A stretch of DNA of 64,000 nt from an uncultured Collinsella sp. Its GTDB lineage: Bacteria > Actinomycetota > Coriobacteriia > Coriobacteriales > Coriobacteriaceae. A program made the translations under genes and the position numbers. The notes beneath the pieces were generated by a model. That model did not search any database. It saw only the letters and a list, made by a program, of their open reading frames with translations, and was not told where the DNA came from. Where the stretch lies: assembly GCA_900754075.1 (NCBI GenBank), contig CAAEBN010000066.1, positions 62,001-126,000 on the forward strand, read 5' to 3'. Below are positions 41,560 through 50,805 of the stretch, piece by piece (position 1 is the stretch's first letter; every line of letters starts with the position of its first letter).

Positions 41560-43771
41560 ACTCGCTTGGGGCAACGTCCGCCGCGCCGGCCGCGACTACC
41601 TCGTCTATCTTTTGACGCTCACCCTGGGCGTCACGGTCTTCTATGCCTTTAACACCATCTCGATGCAGGTCGACATCGCCGGAATTGATGAAGAGGGCTT
41701 GGCGCAGGTTATGGGCAGCATGCTCGGCGACCTGACGTACTTTTTGGCCGGTGTCATGGCCTTTTTGATGGTGTACGCCAATAACTTCATCATGAAACGC
41801 CGCAAAAAGGAGTTTGGCCTGTACCAGGTGCTCGGCATGGGGCGCGGGCGCGTCGCCACGATCATGGCGCTCGAGACGGTGATTGTCTCGGTGGTGGCCT
41901 TTGTCGCCGGCATTGTGCTGGGTGTGGGACTCTCCCAGCTCATGACATTCTTTACGGCCTCGCTCTTTAAGACGCAGATCGCCAATTTCCACTTCTTTTT
42001 CTCGGTGCATGCGTTCAACCTGACCCTTGTCTGCATGCTCGTAATGTTTGTGCTCACGCTACTGCTGAACCTTCGCGCCGTGCGTCGTACCAAACTCATC
42101 GAGCTTATGGGTGCCGAGCGTCGCAACGAGAGCATCAAGACACGCAACCCCTGGATCGCGATTGCCATCTTTGCCGTGGGCGTGGTGCTTGTGGGCGTGG
42201 CCTATTACCGTCTGCTACGTGATGGGTTCCCGCTAACCGCGACGGACAGCAAGCTGCAAGAGGCCATGAACCAGTTTGGTATTACGACCGCTATGGTTAC
42301 CGTGGGCACCTTTGCCCTGTTCTGGGGACTCTCGGGCATGCTCATCAAGCTGCTGCAGAGCCTGCGCGGCGTGTATTGGCGCGGCCTCAACATGTTTACC
42401 GTGCGCCAGCTTGCGGCCAAGGTCAACACGGTGTGCTTTTCGATGGGCGTCATCGCGATGCTCCTGTTTTTGGCCATCACCTCGGTGACGTGCGGTATGT
42501 CGATTGCCAACGTGATGAACGAAAACCTGGAGCGCTATAATCCGGCCGACATGTCGCAGACGTATGTCTATTACACGCCCGATACGCTCGACTTCTACAA
42601 AGAGTCTTTCAATCCGTCTGAGGCCGATCGCATGGTGCTGGCCGATAGTACGGTCGATTTGTACTCCGCATGGCACGGCGATCCATGGCACGGCGATCGT
42701 AAGGGCAAGTCGGCGGACAACAACGACGAGACCGGCAAGAAGGTCGATATCGCCGATGTTGCCGGTGAACATGTACAGATCGATTCGTATCTGAGTTACC
42801 CGGTTGGCGGTTCGGATCCTTCGGTGACCCCAAGTGAGATGTGCAAGACCATGGGCGAAAAGCTTCCCAAGGCGTTCGGGGGTAGCAATGCCGATGCGAT
42901 GGGTCTGTTTGTGACGCCGGCGAGCCAGTACAACAAACTGCGCCAGATGATGGGCGAGGAGCCAGTGAGCATTGGCCTCGACCAGTACTTGCTTACGTGT
43001 GATATGGGCGGCGAGCTGGTCGACCTGTACACCAAGTATATGGCTGGCGGCCATGCCCTTACCTTGGGCGGGCATACGCTCAAGCCCGCAACCGATAAGT
43101 CGGACGAGGACACGGCGGCCATCGCCAACTCGGCGATGGGCAGTAATGGGGGTACCGTCGTCGTTGCCGACGAGCTGTTGTCCCAACTTAATCTGCAGCC
43201 GTATTCCAGTAGCCTGCTCGTTAACTACAAACAGGGGATGGATACGACCGAGGCAGACGAGAGTATTAAATACACTGTGCTCGACAATCTGCTCGTTGAC
43301 GGCAAGGAGCCGGGGTCGTGGGGAACCTTCATCACACGCTCCGAGATGTACACGCAAGCAGCGCAAATGAACGGTCTTATTAGCTACCTAGCCATCTACA
43401 TCGGCTTTGTATTGGTCGTTGCATGCGCGGCGATTCTGTCGATTCAGCAACTCTCCAACGTTGCCGACGGCAGCCGCAGCTATCGTGTGCTGGCACAGAT
43501 CGGCTGCGACGACCGCCAGATTCGCCATTCGGTGATGGCGCAGCAAGCGGTATTCTTCCTGTTCCCGCTGGCAGTGGGCTTGGCGCACTCCTTTGTGGCA
43601 CTTAAGGTGATCATCGAGATCGTGAGCATATTCGGAAATATGAGCATCGGCGGCACCGTGGGCCTCACCTGTGCAATCTTCCTGGCAGCCTACGGCGGCT
43701 ACTTCCTGGTGACCTACCTCATGAGCACTGGCATGGTGCAAGCTGCCATAGCCACCCGCTACAGCGAATAG
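41549..43771 (+). CDS. FtsX-type ABC permease, BceB-type
   Basis: A 740-residue permease with about ten membrane helices and a large extracellular domain (about residues 330-600) between helices 7 and 8, as in BceB. N-terminal LAWGNVRRAGRDYLVYLLTL and the late FtsX domain (LAQIGCDDRQIRHSVMAQQ) are typical. The start at 41549 has GAAGG five bases upstream and lies inside the end of the ATPase gene. Together they probably form a peptide-antibiotic resistance or lipid-associated export pump. Confidence 0.85.
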   Translation: MLCKLAWGNVRRAGRDYLVYLLTLTLGVTVFYAFNTISMQVDIAGIDEEGLAQVMGSMLGDLTYFLAGVMAFLMVYANNFIMKRRKKEFGLYQVLGMGRGRVATIMALETVIVSVVAFVAGIVLGVGLSQLMTFFTASLFKTQIANFHFFFSVHAFNLTLVCMLVMFVLTLLLNLRAVRRTKLIELMGAERRNESIKTRNPWIAIAIFAVGVVLVGVAYYRLLRDGFPLTATDSKLQEAMNQFGITTAMVTVGTFALFWGLSGMLIKLLQSLRGVYWRGLNMFTVRQLAAKVNTVCFSMGVIAMLLFLAITSVTCGMSIANVMNENLERYNPADMSQTYVYYTPDTLDFYKESFNPSEADRMVLADSTVDLYSAWHGDPWHGDRKGKSADNNDETGKKVDIADVAGEHVQIDSYLSYPVGGSDPSVTPSEMCKTMGEKLPKAFGGSNADAMGLFVTPASQYNKLRQMMGEEPVSIGLDQYLLTCDMGGELVDLYTKYMAGGHALTLGGHTLKPATDKSDEDTAAIANSAMGSNGGTVVVADELLSQLNLQPYSSSLLVNYKQGMDTTEADESIKYTVLDNLLVDGKEPGSWGTFITRSEMYTQAAQMNGLISYLAIYIGFVLVVACAAILSIQQLSNVADGSRSYRVLAQIGCDDRQIRHSVMAQQAVFFLFPLAVGLAHSFVALKVIIEIVSIFGNMSIGGTVGLTCAIFLAAYGGYFLVTYLMSTGMVQAAIATRYSE

Positions 43772-43807
43772 GCGACCTAAAGCAAAACAATTGCAGGTTG
43801 AGCATAA

Positions 43808-43954
43808 GTCAGCAAAAGCGCCCCTAAGCGATCAAGGTGACGTGAAAGAGGAGGGAAGCGTACTTTGGTACGCGACCGACGATTGAACGTCACCTTGCCG
43901 CCTAGGGGCGCTTGCAGTGTCGAGCCGTTACGCGGTTTGGTAAAACCGCGTAAC
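43808..43954. repeat. R2 element, copy C (inverted)
   Basis: Reads on the minus strand: 28-nt palindrome gttacgcggttttaccaaac... (43927-43954), ggctcgacactgc, then a hairpin with outer arms aagcgcccctag/cttaggggcgctt and apex gcgtaccaaagtacgc. It lies in the 309-base gap between the permease and the amino-acid transporter. No gene is seen in 43772-44080. Confidence 0.85.
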
Positions 43955-44080
43955 TTCATCGTAGAAGCACGTCTGCGGGCGTCGGATGCTCGTCTCCTGT
44001 CGCCCGCCCACCGAGGCCCGGCAATTGCCTTAATATTTTAAGGACCTCGATTTGTCCAAGACTGAGCGAAGGAGCTCATC

Positions 44081-45511
44081 ATGAGCGACGGAAAGAAAAA
44101 GCTCTCCTTCTTGACGGTCATCTCGACCATCATCTGCGTCGTCTTCGTTTGCGAGGCCGCCGCACCTGCCGCTGCCATTGGCAACCAGCAGTTCTTCTGG
44201 TGGATCTTCCTGATTCTGACCTTCCTGCTCCCTTATGGCATGGTCGTTGCCGAGCTCGGCACTACCTATGACGGCGAGGGCGGCATTTACGACTGGGTAC
44301 GCGATGGCCTGGGCGACAAGTGGGGCGCCCGCATTTCGTACTACTACTGGGTTAACTACCCGCTGTGGATTGCCTCGCTGGCTACTATGTTCCCTGACAT
44401 TTTGGGCATGGTCTTTGGCGTCGAGTTCAATCTGATTGCCAAGATTGGTATCGACCTTGCCTTTGTGTGGATTGTCTATCTTATGGGTCGTTCCAAGGCT
44501 GCCGACTCCGAATGGGTCCTGAACGGCGGCGCCATCATCAAGGTCGCCGTTGCCGCTATCGTCGGCGCTTTGGGCATTTGGTACGCCATGGAGAACGGTT
44601 TTGCGAACGATATGTCCGCTGTTACCTTCTTGCCCGAGCTCACCAACACCAACGCGCTCGGCTACCTGTCGATCATCATCTTTAACTTCATGGGCTTCGA
44701 GGTCATCTGCACCATGACCGACGATATGGCCGATCCCGCTCGCGATATCCCCAAGGCTATCATCGTCGGCGGCCTGTCCATCGCCGTGATCTACCTGTTC
44801 GCTGGCTTTGGCATCGGCGCTGCTGTGTCGGCCGATTCCATCGATCCCGACTACGGTATGATCTACGCTGTCCAGACTATTGTGGGCGATTCCATGATCT
44901 TTAAGGTCATCTGCATCGCCTTCCTGATCACGCTGTTCGCCAACATGGCTGCCTGGTCCTTCGGCGTCAACTCCGTTGCTCGCTATGCTGCCGAGCATGG
45001 CAACATGCCCAAGGTCTTCGCCTCGATGATCTCGGATGACGACATGCCCAACGGCGCCAACCTGGTCAACGCCATCGTTGCCTCCCTGGTGCTGTGCCTG
45101 CAGCTGGTTCCCATCGACGCCATCTCCAACGGTGTCTTCTGGATGCTCTTCGGTACCTCCGTTGTCTTCCTGCTGCTGACCTACATCCCGATGTTCCCGG
45201 CATTCCTCAACCTTCGTAAGAACGACCCCAACCGTGAGCGTATCTTTACGTTCCCGTTTAAGGGCGCCATGATGAAGGTCATGCTGGCTATTCCCTGCAT
45301 CGAGCTGATTCTGGCTATCGTTGCAACGCTGATTCCGTTCTCTGTCGATGAGATTGGCGATAAGGTCCCGATGATCGTCATCTTCATCGTGCTCTTGCTT
45401 ATTGGCGAGGTTGTCCGCGTCGTCAGTGCTAAGGGCCGCGAGACCGAGTACAAGGGTCTCACTCCCGAGCTGGCTGCTCAGCGCCTCGCTGAGGAGTCCG
45501 AGGAGGACTAG
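44081..45511 (+). CDS. APC-family amino acid/polyamine permease, probable agmatine-putrescine exchanger
   Basis: A 476-residue transporter with about 12 membrane helices and the APC-superfamily features VFVCEAAAPAAAIGNQQF, AELGTTYDGEGGIYDWVRDG and FMGFEVICTMTDDMADP. The next gene is agmatine deiminase, so an agmatine-importing role (AguD-like) is inferred. AAGGAG precedes the ATG. A 285-base leader separates it from aguA. Confidence 0.82.
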   Translation: MSDGKKKLSFLTVISTIICVVFVCEAAAPAAAIGNQQFFWWIFLILTFLLPYGMVVAELGTTYDGEGGIYDWVRDGLGDKWGARISYYYWVNYPLWIASLATMFPDILGMVFGVEFNLIAKIGIDLAFVWIVYLMGRSKAADSEWVLNGGAIIKVAVAAIVGALGIWYAMENGFANDMSAVTFLPELTNTNALGYLSIIIFNFMGFEVICTMTDDMADPARDIPKAIIVGGLSIAVIYLFAGFGIGAAVSADSIDPDYGMIYAVQTIVGDSMIFKVICIAFLITLFANMAAWSFGVNSVARYAAEHGNMPKVFASMISDDDMPNGANLVNAIVASLVLCLQLVPIDAISNGVFWMLFGTSVVFLLLTYIPMFPAFLNLRKNDPNRERIFTFPFKGAMMKVMLAIPCIELILAIVATLIPFSVDEIGDKVPMIVIFIVLLLIGEVVRVVSAKGRETEYKGLTPELAAQRLAEESEED

Positions 45512-45796
45512 AGCACCCGGATTCGGGGCTCCAACCCTCCTCGCTACTTGACCATTCCCCGGGGTGGGTGTGAGCGATGGCTCTGGTAACCACCGCCCGC
45601 CCCAATCTCTCTTCCGTATCCTTCGTGCGTTTTGTCTCCGCGCGCCAGGTTGCGTCGTCGCTTGCCGGTGCGACTCCGTGAAAACCGGCGCCGGGCGCCC
45701 CGACCTTTGCCGGGGAACGGGCGTCCGCCACCTCTTGGTTTTAGGCTGCGGGTAACCCGCCTGCAGCAAGCGATCGTTCGATTTGGAGGAAATCTT
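45512..45796 (+). other. GC-rich structured spacer before aguA
   Basis: No gene is supported here. Several stems are visible, for example gccggt...accggc near 45665-45695 and ccccg...cggggaa with ggcgcc near 45690-45725, ending before the GGAGGA site of aguA. It may be a read-through leader or an unrecognised RNA element. It does not match a riboswitch class I can name. Confidence 0.4.
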
Positions 45797-47002
45797 ATGC
45801 GTACGATCACCGAGTCCGAGTCCACCCCTAAGGCCGATGGCTTCTTTATGCCTGCTGAGTTCGCCCCACAGGATCGCGTGTGGATGGGCTGGCCCCATCG
45901 CACCGATACCTGGGCCCATGGTGCCAAGCCGGCTCAGAAGCAGTATGCCGCCATCGCTCGCGCCATCGCCGAGTTCACCCCGGTCACCATGTGCGCCAAC
46001 CAGGCCGACTACGCCAACTGCAAGGCTGCCTTTGAGGAAGACGAGAACGTCACCGTTATCGAGATGACCACCGACGACGCTTGGTTCCGCGACACCGCTG
46101 CCACTTTTGTTATCAATGGCAAGGGCGATAAGCGCGCCAACCACTGGCACTTCAACGCTTATGGCGGTCTTGTCGACGGCCTGTACTTCCCGTGGGACAA
46201 GGACGAGCAGATTGCCCTTAAGATGGCTGAGCTTTCCGGCTGCCGTCGCTATCGTCCCGATGACATGATCCTCGAGGGCGGTTCCATTACCGTCGACGGC
46301 GAAGGCACCGTGGTCGTGACCGACCAGTGCCTGCTTTCCCCGGGCCGCACCTGCTCTGCGGTTCTGGAGGAGGAAGAGGATCCCGAGTCCATCTGGCCCA
46401 AGTTCCACAAGAAGTTTGAGCCCTGGAGTGAGGAACTTCGCGCCTATATGGACGAGCACCTCAAGGAGTACCTGGGTGTCGAGAAGGTCATCTGGGTCAA
46501 GGAGGGTATCGATCCCGAGGAGACCAACGGCCACATTGATGATGTCGCTACGTTCATCGCTCCGGGCGTCATGGCCTGCATCTGGACCGACGATCCCGAG
46601 TATCCGTTCTACGAGCAATGCCATGCTGTCTACGAGACCCTTTCCAACGCCGTTGACGCCAAGGGCCGCAAGATGAAGGTCTACAAGCTCTGCATGCCTG
46701 TGAACCCGCTGTTCATGGACCAGGCTTCCTGCGACACCATCGACGCCGACGAGAACGCCGAGCCGCGCGTTGCCGACGAGCCGCTGATCGCCTCCTACAT
46801 GAACTACCTGGTCACCAACCACGGCGTCATCGTCCCGCAGTACGGCGACGAGAACGATCAGCTTGCCGTTGACACGCTCCAGAAGATCTACGACGAGGTC
46901 TGGGGCGAGGGCGTCTACAAGTGCGTCGGCGTTCAGTCCGAGCAGGTCGTCTTCGGTGGCGGAAATATCCACTGCATTACGCAGCAGGAACCGTCCGCTT
47001 AA
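45797..47002 (+). CDS. aguA: agmatine deiminase
   Basis: A 401-residue guanidino-group modifying enzyme that converts agmatine to N-carbamoylputrescine and ammonia. Family motifs: MPAEFAPQDRVWMGWPHR at the N-terminus, NHWHFNAYGG, LEGGSI, TNGHIDD with the catalytic His, and the C-terminal nucleophile Cys in GGGNIHCITQQ. GGAGGA lies just before the ATG at 45797. The downstream enzymes, putrescine carbamoyltransferase and carbamate kinase, are not in the window. Confidence 0.94.
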   Translation: MRTITESESTPKADGFFMPAEFAPQDRVWMGWPHRTDTWAHGAKPAQKQYAAIARAIAEFTPVTMCANQADYANCKAAFEEDENVTVIEMTTDDAWFRDTAATFVINGKGDKRANHWHFNAYGGLVDGLYFPWDKDEQIALKMAELSGCRRYRPDDMILEGGSITVDGEGTVVVTDQCLLSPGRTCSAVLEEEEDPESIWPKFHKKFEPWSEELRAYMDEHLKEYLGVEKVIWVKEGIDPEETNGHIDDVATFIAPGVMACIWTDDPEYPFYEQCHAVYETLSNAVDAKGRKMKVYKLCMPVNPLFMDQASCDTIDADENAEPRVADEPLIASYMNYLVTNHGVIVPQYGDENDQLAVDTLQKIYDEVWGEGVYKCVGVQSEQVVFGGGNIHCITQQEPSA

Positions 47003-47004
47003 TC

Positions 47005-47110
47005 GTCTGGCTTTCCGAGGCACCCCATCTCGCCGCTCAAACCGTCGCTCGCGTACCAAAGTACGCTTCGCTCCTCTTTCGCGGCGACCTGGGGCACCTC
47101 GAAAACCCAG
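47005..47110. repeat. R2-type hairpin, partial copy E
   Basis: A nested hairpin with arms gaggcacccca/tggggcacctc, gcggcga/tcgccgc-type pairing and apex gcgtaccaaagtacgc, identical to the apex of copy C. The 28-nt terminal palindrome is missing. It follows the aguA stop codon directly. Confidence 0.7.
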
Positions 47111-47188
47111 CCGATCAATCGGACCGACGTAGCTTGCTACCGCATTAGTCATTGGTGCCAACCCTGGCAACGATGCAGGTCGAAAAAC

Positions 47189-47336
47189 GTCAGCGAAAAC
47201 CCGCCAGAGCGAGCAAGGTGCCTTGAAGCGAGGCGGCATTGACCTTTTGGTCATGCCGTCGAAGCTGAAAGGCAGATTGCCGTTCTGGCGGGTTTGCAGC
47301 GTCGGGCCGTTACGGCGTTTGGTAAAACGCCGTAAC
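47189..47336. repeat. R2 element, copy D (inverted)
   Basis: On the minus strand: the perfect palindrome gttacggcgttttaccaaac... (47309-47336), ggcccgacgctgc, then a hairpin with outer arms aacccgccaga/tctggcgggtt and apex atgaccaaaaggtcaat, very close to copy A. It begins one base after the aroF stop codon and may act in 3' end formation of that message. Confidence 0.85.
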
Positions 47337-47337
47337 T

Positions 47338-48369
47338 CTAAATACGTTCCGCGATCTCGTGGATGAGGTAGTCGGTCTTTTCCCAGCCCAGGCACGGATC
47401 GGTGATCGACTTGCCAAAGACGCCGCCGTCGACCGGTTGGTTGCCGTCCTCCAGGTAAGACTCGATCATAAAGCCCTTGACCAGCTTGGAGATGGACTCG
47501 TTGCGGCGGCAGCTGTCGAGCACTTCCTTGCAAATGCGATACTGCTCCAGCGGACGCTTACCCGAGTTGTCGTGGTTGCAGTCGATGACCGCCGCCGGGT
47601 TGGCGTAGCCGGCGTGCTCGGTATAGCGCTCGGCCAGGCGCTCCAGGTGCTCGTAGTGGTAGTTGGGGTAGGTGCGGCCATCGAGGCCGATGTAGCCGCG
47701 CATGACAGCGTGCGCAAGCGGGTTGCCATCGCACTCGACTTCCCAGTTACGGAAGATAAAGCTCTGGTGGGCCTGGGCGGCGTAAATAGAGTTGAGCATG
47801 ACGGTGGTGGAACCGGCGGTGGGGTTCTTCATGCCCACAGGCACCGAAATACCGCTCGACACCAGGCGATGCTCCTGGTTTTCGACCGAACGCGCACCCA
47901 CGGCAACATAGCTCAGCAGGTCAACGAGGTACTGGTAGTTGGACGGATAGAGCATCTCGTCGGCGGTGAAGAAGCCCGTTTCCTTAATAACGCGCAGGTG
48001 CATATGGCGGATGGCCTTGACGCCCTCGAGCAGGTCGTCGGGAGCCTCGGGGTTGGGGTTGTGCAGCAGGCCCTTGTAGCCGGTGCCCTTGGTGCGCGGC
48101 TTGTTGGTGTAGACGCGCGGAATGATGATGAGCTTGTCCTTGACCTCTTCGGCGGTCTTGGCCAGTCGGTTCATGTACTCAAGCACCGAATCCTCGCGGT
48201 CGGCAGAGCACGGGCCGATGATGAGCACCTTGCGTGCGTCCTCGCCGGTAAAGACTTTGGCGACCTCGGCGTCAAATGCCTGCTTTTTGGCGGTAAGCTC
48301 GGCAGAAAGCGGCATTTCCTCGCGGATCTCCATGGGGATCGGCAACTTGCGTTTGAATTCCATGGCCAT
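47338..48369 (-). CDS. aroF: 3-deoxy-7-phosphoheptulonate synthase, class I
   Basis: A 343-residue class I (AroFGH-type) DAHP synthase, the first step of aromatic amino acid synthesis, joining PEP and erythrose-4-P. Visible motifs: LIIGPCSADRED, PRTKGTGYKGL, GARSVENQEHR, PVGMKNPTAGS, DCNHDNSGKRPLEQ and FMIESYLEDGNQ. Which aromatic amino acid inhibits it cannot be told; the gene symbol is by class only. GAGGAGG precedes the ATG. Confidence 0.92.
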   Translation of the reverse strand: MAMEFKRKLPIPMEIREEMPLSAELTAKKQAFDAEVAKVFTGEDARKVLIIGPCSADREDSVLEYMNRLAKTAEEVKDKLIIIPRVYTNKPRTKGTGYKGLLHNPNPEAPDDLLEGVKAIRHMHLRVIKETGFFTADEMLYPSNYQYLVDLLSYVAVGARSVENQEHRLVSSGISVPVGMKNPTAGSTTVMLNSIYAAQAHQSFIFRNWEVECDGNPLAHAVMRGYIGLDGRTYPNYHYEHLERLAERYTEHAGYANPAAVIDCNHDNSGKRPLEQYRICKEVLDSCRRNESISKLVKGFMIESYLEDGNQPVDGGVFGKSITDPCLGWEKTDYLIHEIAERI

Positions 48370-48592
48370 AGGGACCTCCTCAATCTATAGAAAGAGCAAT
48401 AAGCGTATTGTCGAGTGTTCGGCATTATCCGCTGTCGCACGCTAAAGTGCAAGCCCTTGTCACCCCGAAACCTACCAAAAAGAGACAGGTTTATTTTGGC
48501 AGGTTTTATCTGGGTAAACGTTGGCGCTCACCAGGATGGGATGACGCCGTGAGGGACCCTAAGCCTGCCGCCGATTCCCCGGGGAGTACCCA

Positions 48593-48822
48593 GTGGGCAA
48601 AAAATGCCAAATATGAGTACTGTTGCCAACCTAGTAACATATCCGTCTAGCGAGATAATAGACAAAGTGATAAATATGTTCATTAACGTTAGCAGACAGA
48701 AGTCTGCTAACGGGCGTTTTGATTAATTCAAAGGCGTATAGGGGCCGCAAAGAGGTCGTTTGAGGTGGTTTTGGCTGTTACTAAAAAGGTGACAGTACTC
48801 ATATTTGCCCTTTTTTGCCCAC
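48593..48822. repeat. 230-bp MITE-like element
   Basis: Terminal inverted repeats of 46 nt (48593-48638 and 48777-48822) match at 38 positions, with identical outer gtgggcaaaaaa and inner aaatatgagtactgt. The centre holds a perfect small hairpin gttagcagacagaagtctgc... (about 48688-48711). No open frame fits. No clear target duplication was seen. The remaining bases of 48370-48948 show no gene. Confidence 0.7.
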
Positions 48823-48948
48823 GGGGTCTGGAAAGCGCCGTCAATGAGGTCTCAGGGAAGGCGTTTCGAGGCTCGAAGGACACAAAACGGGGGCGCAGGT
48901 TGTCCTGCGCCCCCGTTCTCGGGCGTCATCATTTCTCTGCGGCCGTAT

Positions 48949-50805
48949 CTACGCCGCCTCGTCGAACTGCGAGTTGTACAGGTCGGCGTAGAAGCCGCCC
49001 TGGGCGAGCAACTCGTCGTGCGTGCCCTTCTCGACGATGTCGCCGTCGCGGATCACCAAGATCACGTCGGCGTTGCGGATCGTGGACAGGCGGTGCGCGA
49101 TGACAAAGCTGGTGCGGCCCTGCATTAGCGCATCCATGGCACGCTGAATAAGCTCCTCGGTACGAGTGTCAACGTTGGAGGTCGCCTCGTCCAAAATCAG
49201 CGCCGGACGGTCGGCCAAAATGGCACGGGCGATGGTCACGAGCTGGCGCTGACCCTGCGACAGGTTGGTGCCCTCCTCGTTGATCATAAAGTCGTAACCG
49301 CCGGCGAGCGTATGGATAAAGTGGTCGCAGCGTGCGGCGCGTGCGGCGGCCTCGACTTCGGCATCGCTCGCATCGGGGCGTCCGTAGCGGATGTTTTCGC
49401 GGATGGTGCCGTTAAACAGCCAGGTATCCTGCAGCACCATGGCAAACTCGCCGCGCAGCGCCGCGCGGTCCCAGTCGCGCACGTCGACGCCCTCGACACG
49501 CAGCGAACCGTCGTCCACATCGTAGAAGCGCTGCAGCAGCTTAATGAGCGTGGTCTTGCCGGCGCCGGTGGGGCCGACGATGGCGATGGTCTGGCCGGGC
49601 TGCGCCTCGCAGCTAAAGTCGTGGATGATGGTCTTGTCGGGCGTGTAGCCAAACTTGACATGGTCAAACTCCACGTGGCCGGGGCGCTTCTCGGGAATCT
49701 GCGCGTCGGCCTTCTGCTCCTCCTCGGGCGCGGCCAGGAACTCAAACACACGCTCGGTGGCAGCTGCCATCGACTGCATCGTGTTGCTCACGTTGCCCAG
49801 CTGCTGCACGGGTTGCGTAAAGTTGCGAACGTACTGGATAAAGCTCTGAATGTCGCCGGGCGTGGCATTGCCGGTCAGCGCGAGCTGCGCGCCCACCACG
49901 ACGACGCCCACGTAGCCCATGTTGCCCACCAAGCTCATAAGCGGCATCATCAGGCCCGACAGGAACTGCGAGCGCCAGCCACTAATAAAGAGGCGGTCGT
50001 TTTGACGGTCGAACTCTTCGATCGAGGCCTCGGCGCGGTCGAACACTTGGATGACGTTCTGACCGGCAAAGTCCTCCTCGATAATGCCGTTGACGGTGCC
50101 CAGGACCTGCTGTTGCTCGCGGAAGTACGGCTGCGAGAAGTGAATCATCACCATCAAGATAATCGCGGCTGCCGGCAGCGTGAGCACGGTGACGCCGGTG
50201 AGCGGCAGGCTGATCGACAGCATCATGACGAGCACACCGATAATCTGCGTGACGGACGTAATAAGCTGCGTCACGCTCTGGTTGAGCGACTGGCCGAGCG
50301 TATCGACGTCGTTGGTGATGCGGCTGAGCACGTCGCCCTTGCTGTGACCGTTAAAGTAGCTCATCGGCACGACAGCGATCTTGGCGGCGATCTCCTTGCG
50401 CATGCGGTAGCAGATCTTTTGCGTGACGCCGGTCATGAGCCAGCCCTGGACCAGGCTGCAGACAGAGCTCGCCAGATACAGGCAGAGCAAAAAGCCGAGC
50501 GTCTTGGCGATCCAGTCAAAGTCAACGTCGCCGGTGCCGTTGACCTTGGCGACCAGGCCTTCGAACAGCTTGGTCGTAACCTGGCCGAGCACCTTGGGTC
50601 CCACAATGTTAAAGATGACCGAGCACACGGCAAAGGCGACGGCGGCAAACACGGCAATCTTGTGTTGGCCGATATAGCCGAGCAGCTGCCTCATGGTGCC
50701 CTTAAAGTCCTTGGCCTTTTCGCCACGGCGCATGCCGCCCATGCGGCCCATGGGACCACGCTGGCGGGTGGGCTTGGGAATCTGAGTCTTGGTCTCGTCT
50801 GCCAT
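48949..50805 (-). CDS. ABC exporter half-transporter, canonical ATPase site
   Basis: A 618-residue membrane-ATPase fusion: six-helix exporter domain (about residues 45-340), then the nucleotide-binding domain with Walker A GPTGAGKTT, signature NLSQGQRQL, Walker B LILDEATSNVDT and switch His in IAHRLST. The N-terminus is basic and Gly/Met-rich. It overlaps the preceding gene by one base (50805). With it, it probably forms a heterodimeric multidrug exporter of the LmrCD/TM287-288 kind. Confidence 0.9.
   Translation of the reverse strand: MADETKTQIPKPTRQRGPMGRMGGMRRGEKAKDFKGTMRQLLGYIGQHKIAVFAAVAFAVCSVIFNIVGPKVLGQVTTKLFEGLVAKVNGTGDVDFDWIAKTLGFLLCLYLASSVCSLVQGWLMTGVTQKICYRMRKEIAAKIAVVPMSYFNGHSKGDVLSRITNDVDTLGQSLNQSVTQLITSVTQIIGVLVMMLSISLPLTGVTVLTLPAAAIILMVMIHFSQPYFREQQQVLGTVNGIIEEDFAGQNVIQVFDRAEASIEEFDRQNDRLFISGWRSQFLSGLMMPLMSLVGNMGYVGVVVVGAQLALTGNATPGDIQSFIQYVRNFTQPVQQLGNVSNTMQSMAAATERVFEFLAAPEEEQKADAQIPEKRPGHVEFDHVKFGYTPDKTIIHDFSCEAQPGQTIAIVGPTGAGKTTLIKLLQRFYDVDDGSLRVEGVDVRDWDRAALRGEFAMVLQDTWLFNGTIRENIRYGRPDASDAEVEAAARAARCDHFIHTLAGGYDFMINEEGTNLSQGQRQLVTIARAILADRPALILDEATSNVDTRTEELIQRAMDALMQGRTSFVIAHRLSTIRNADVILVIRDGDIVEKGTHDELLAQGGFYADLYNSQFDEAA

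Noticed and set aside
45512..45796. Leader as a guanidine or cobalamin riboswitch
   Set aside because: Key conserved loops of these classes were not found on reading.
44030..47533. 1167-codon open frame on the minus strand
   Set aside because: Antisense to the APC permease and aguA, both with clear families, and crossing non-coding repeats; a by-product of GC-rich codon use.
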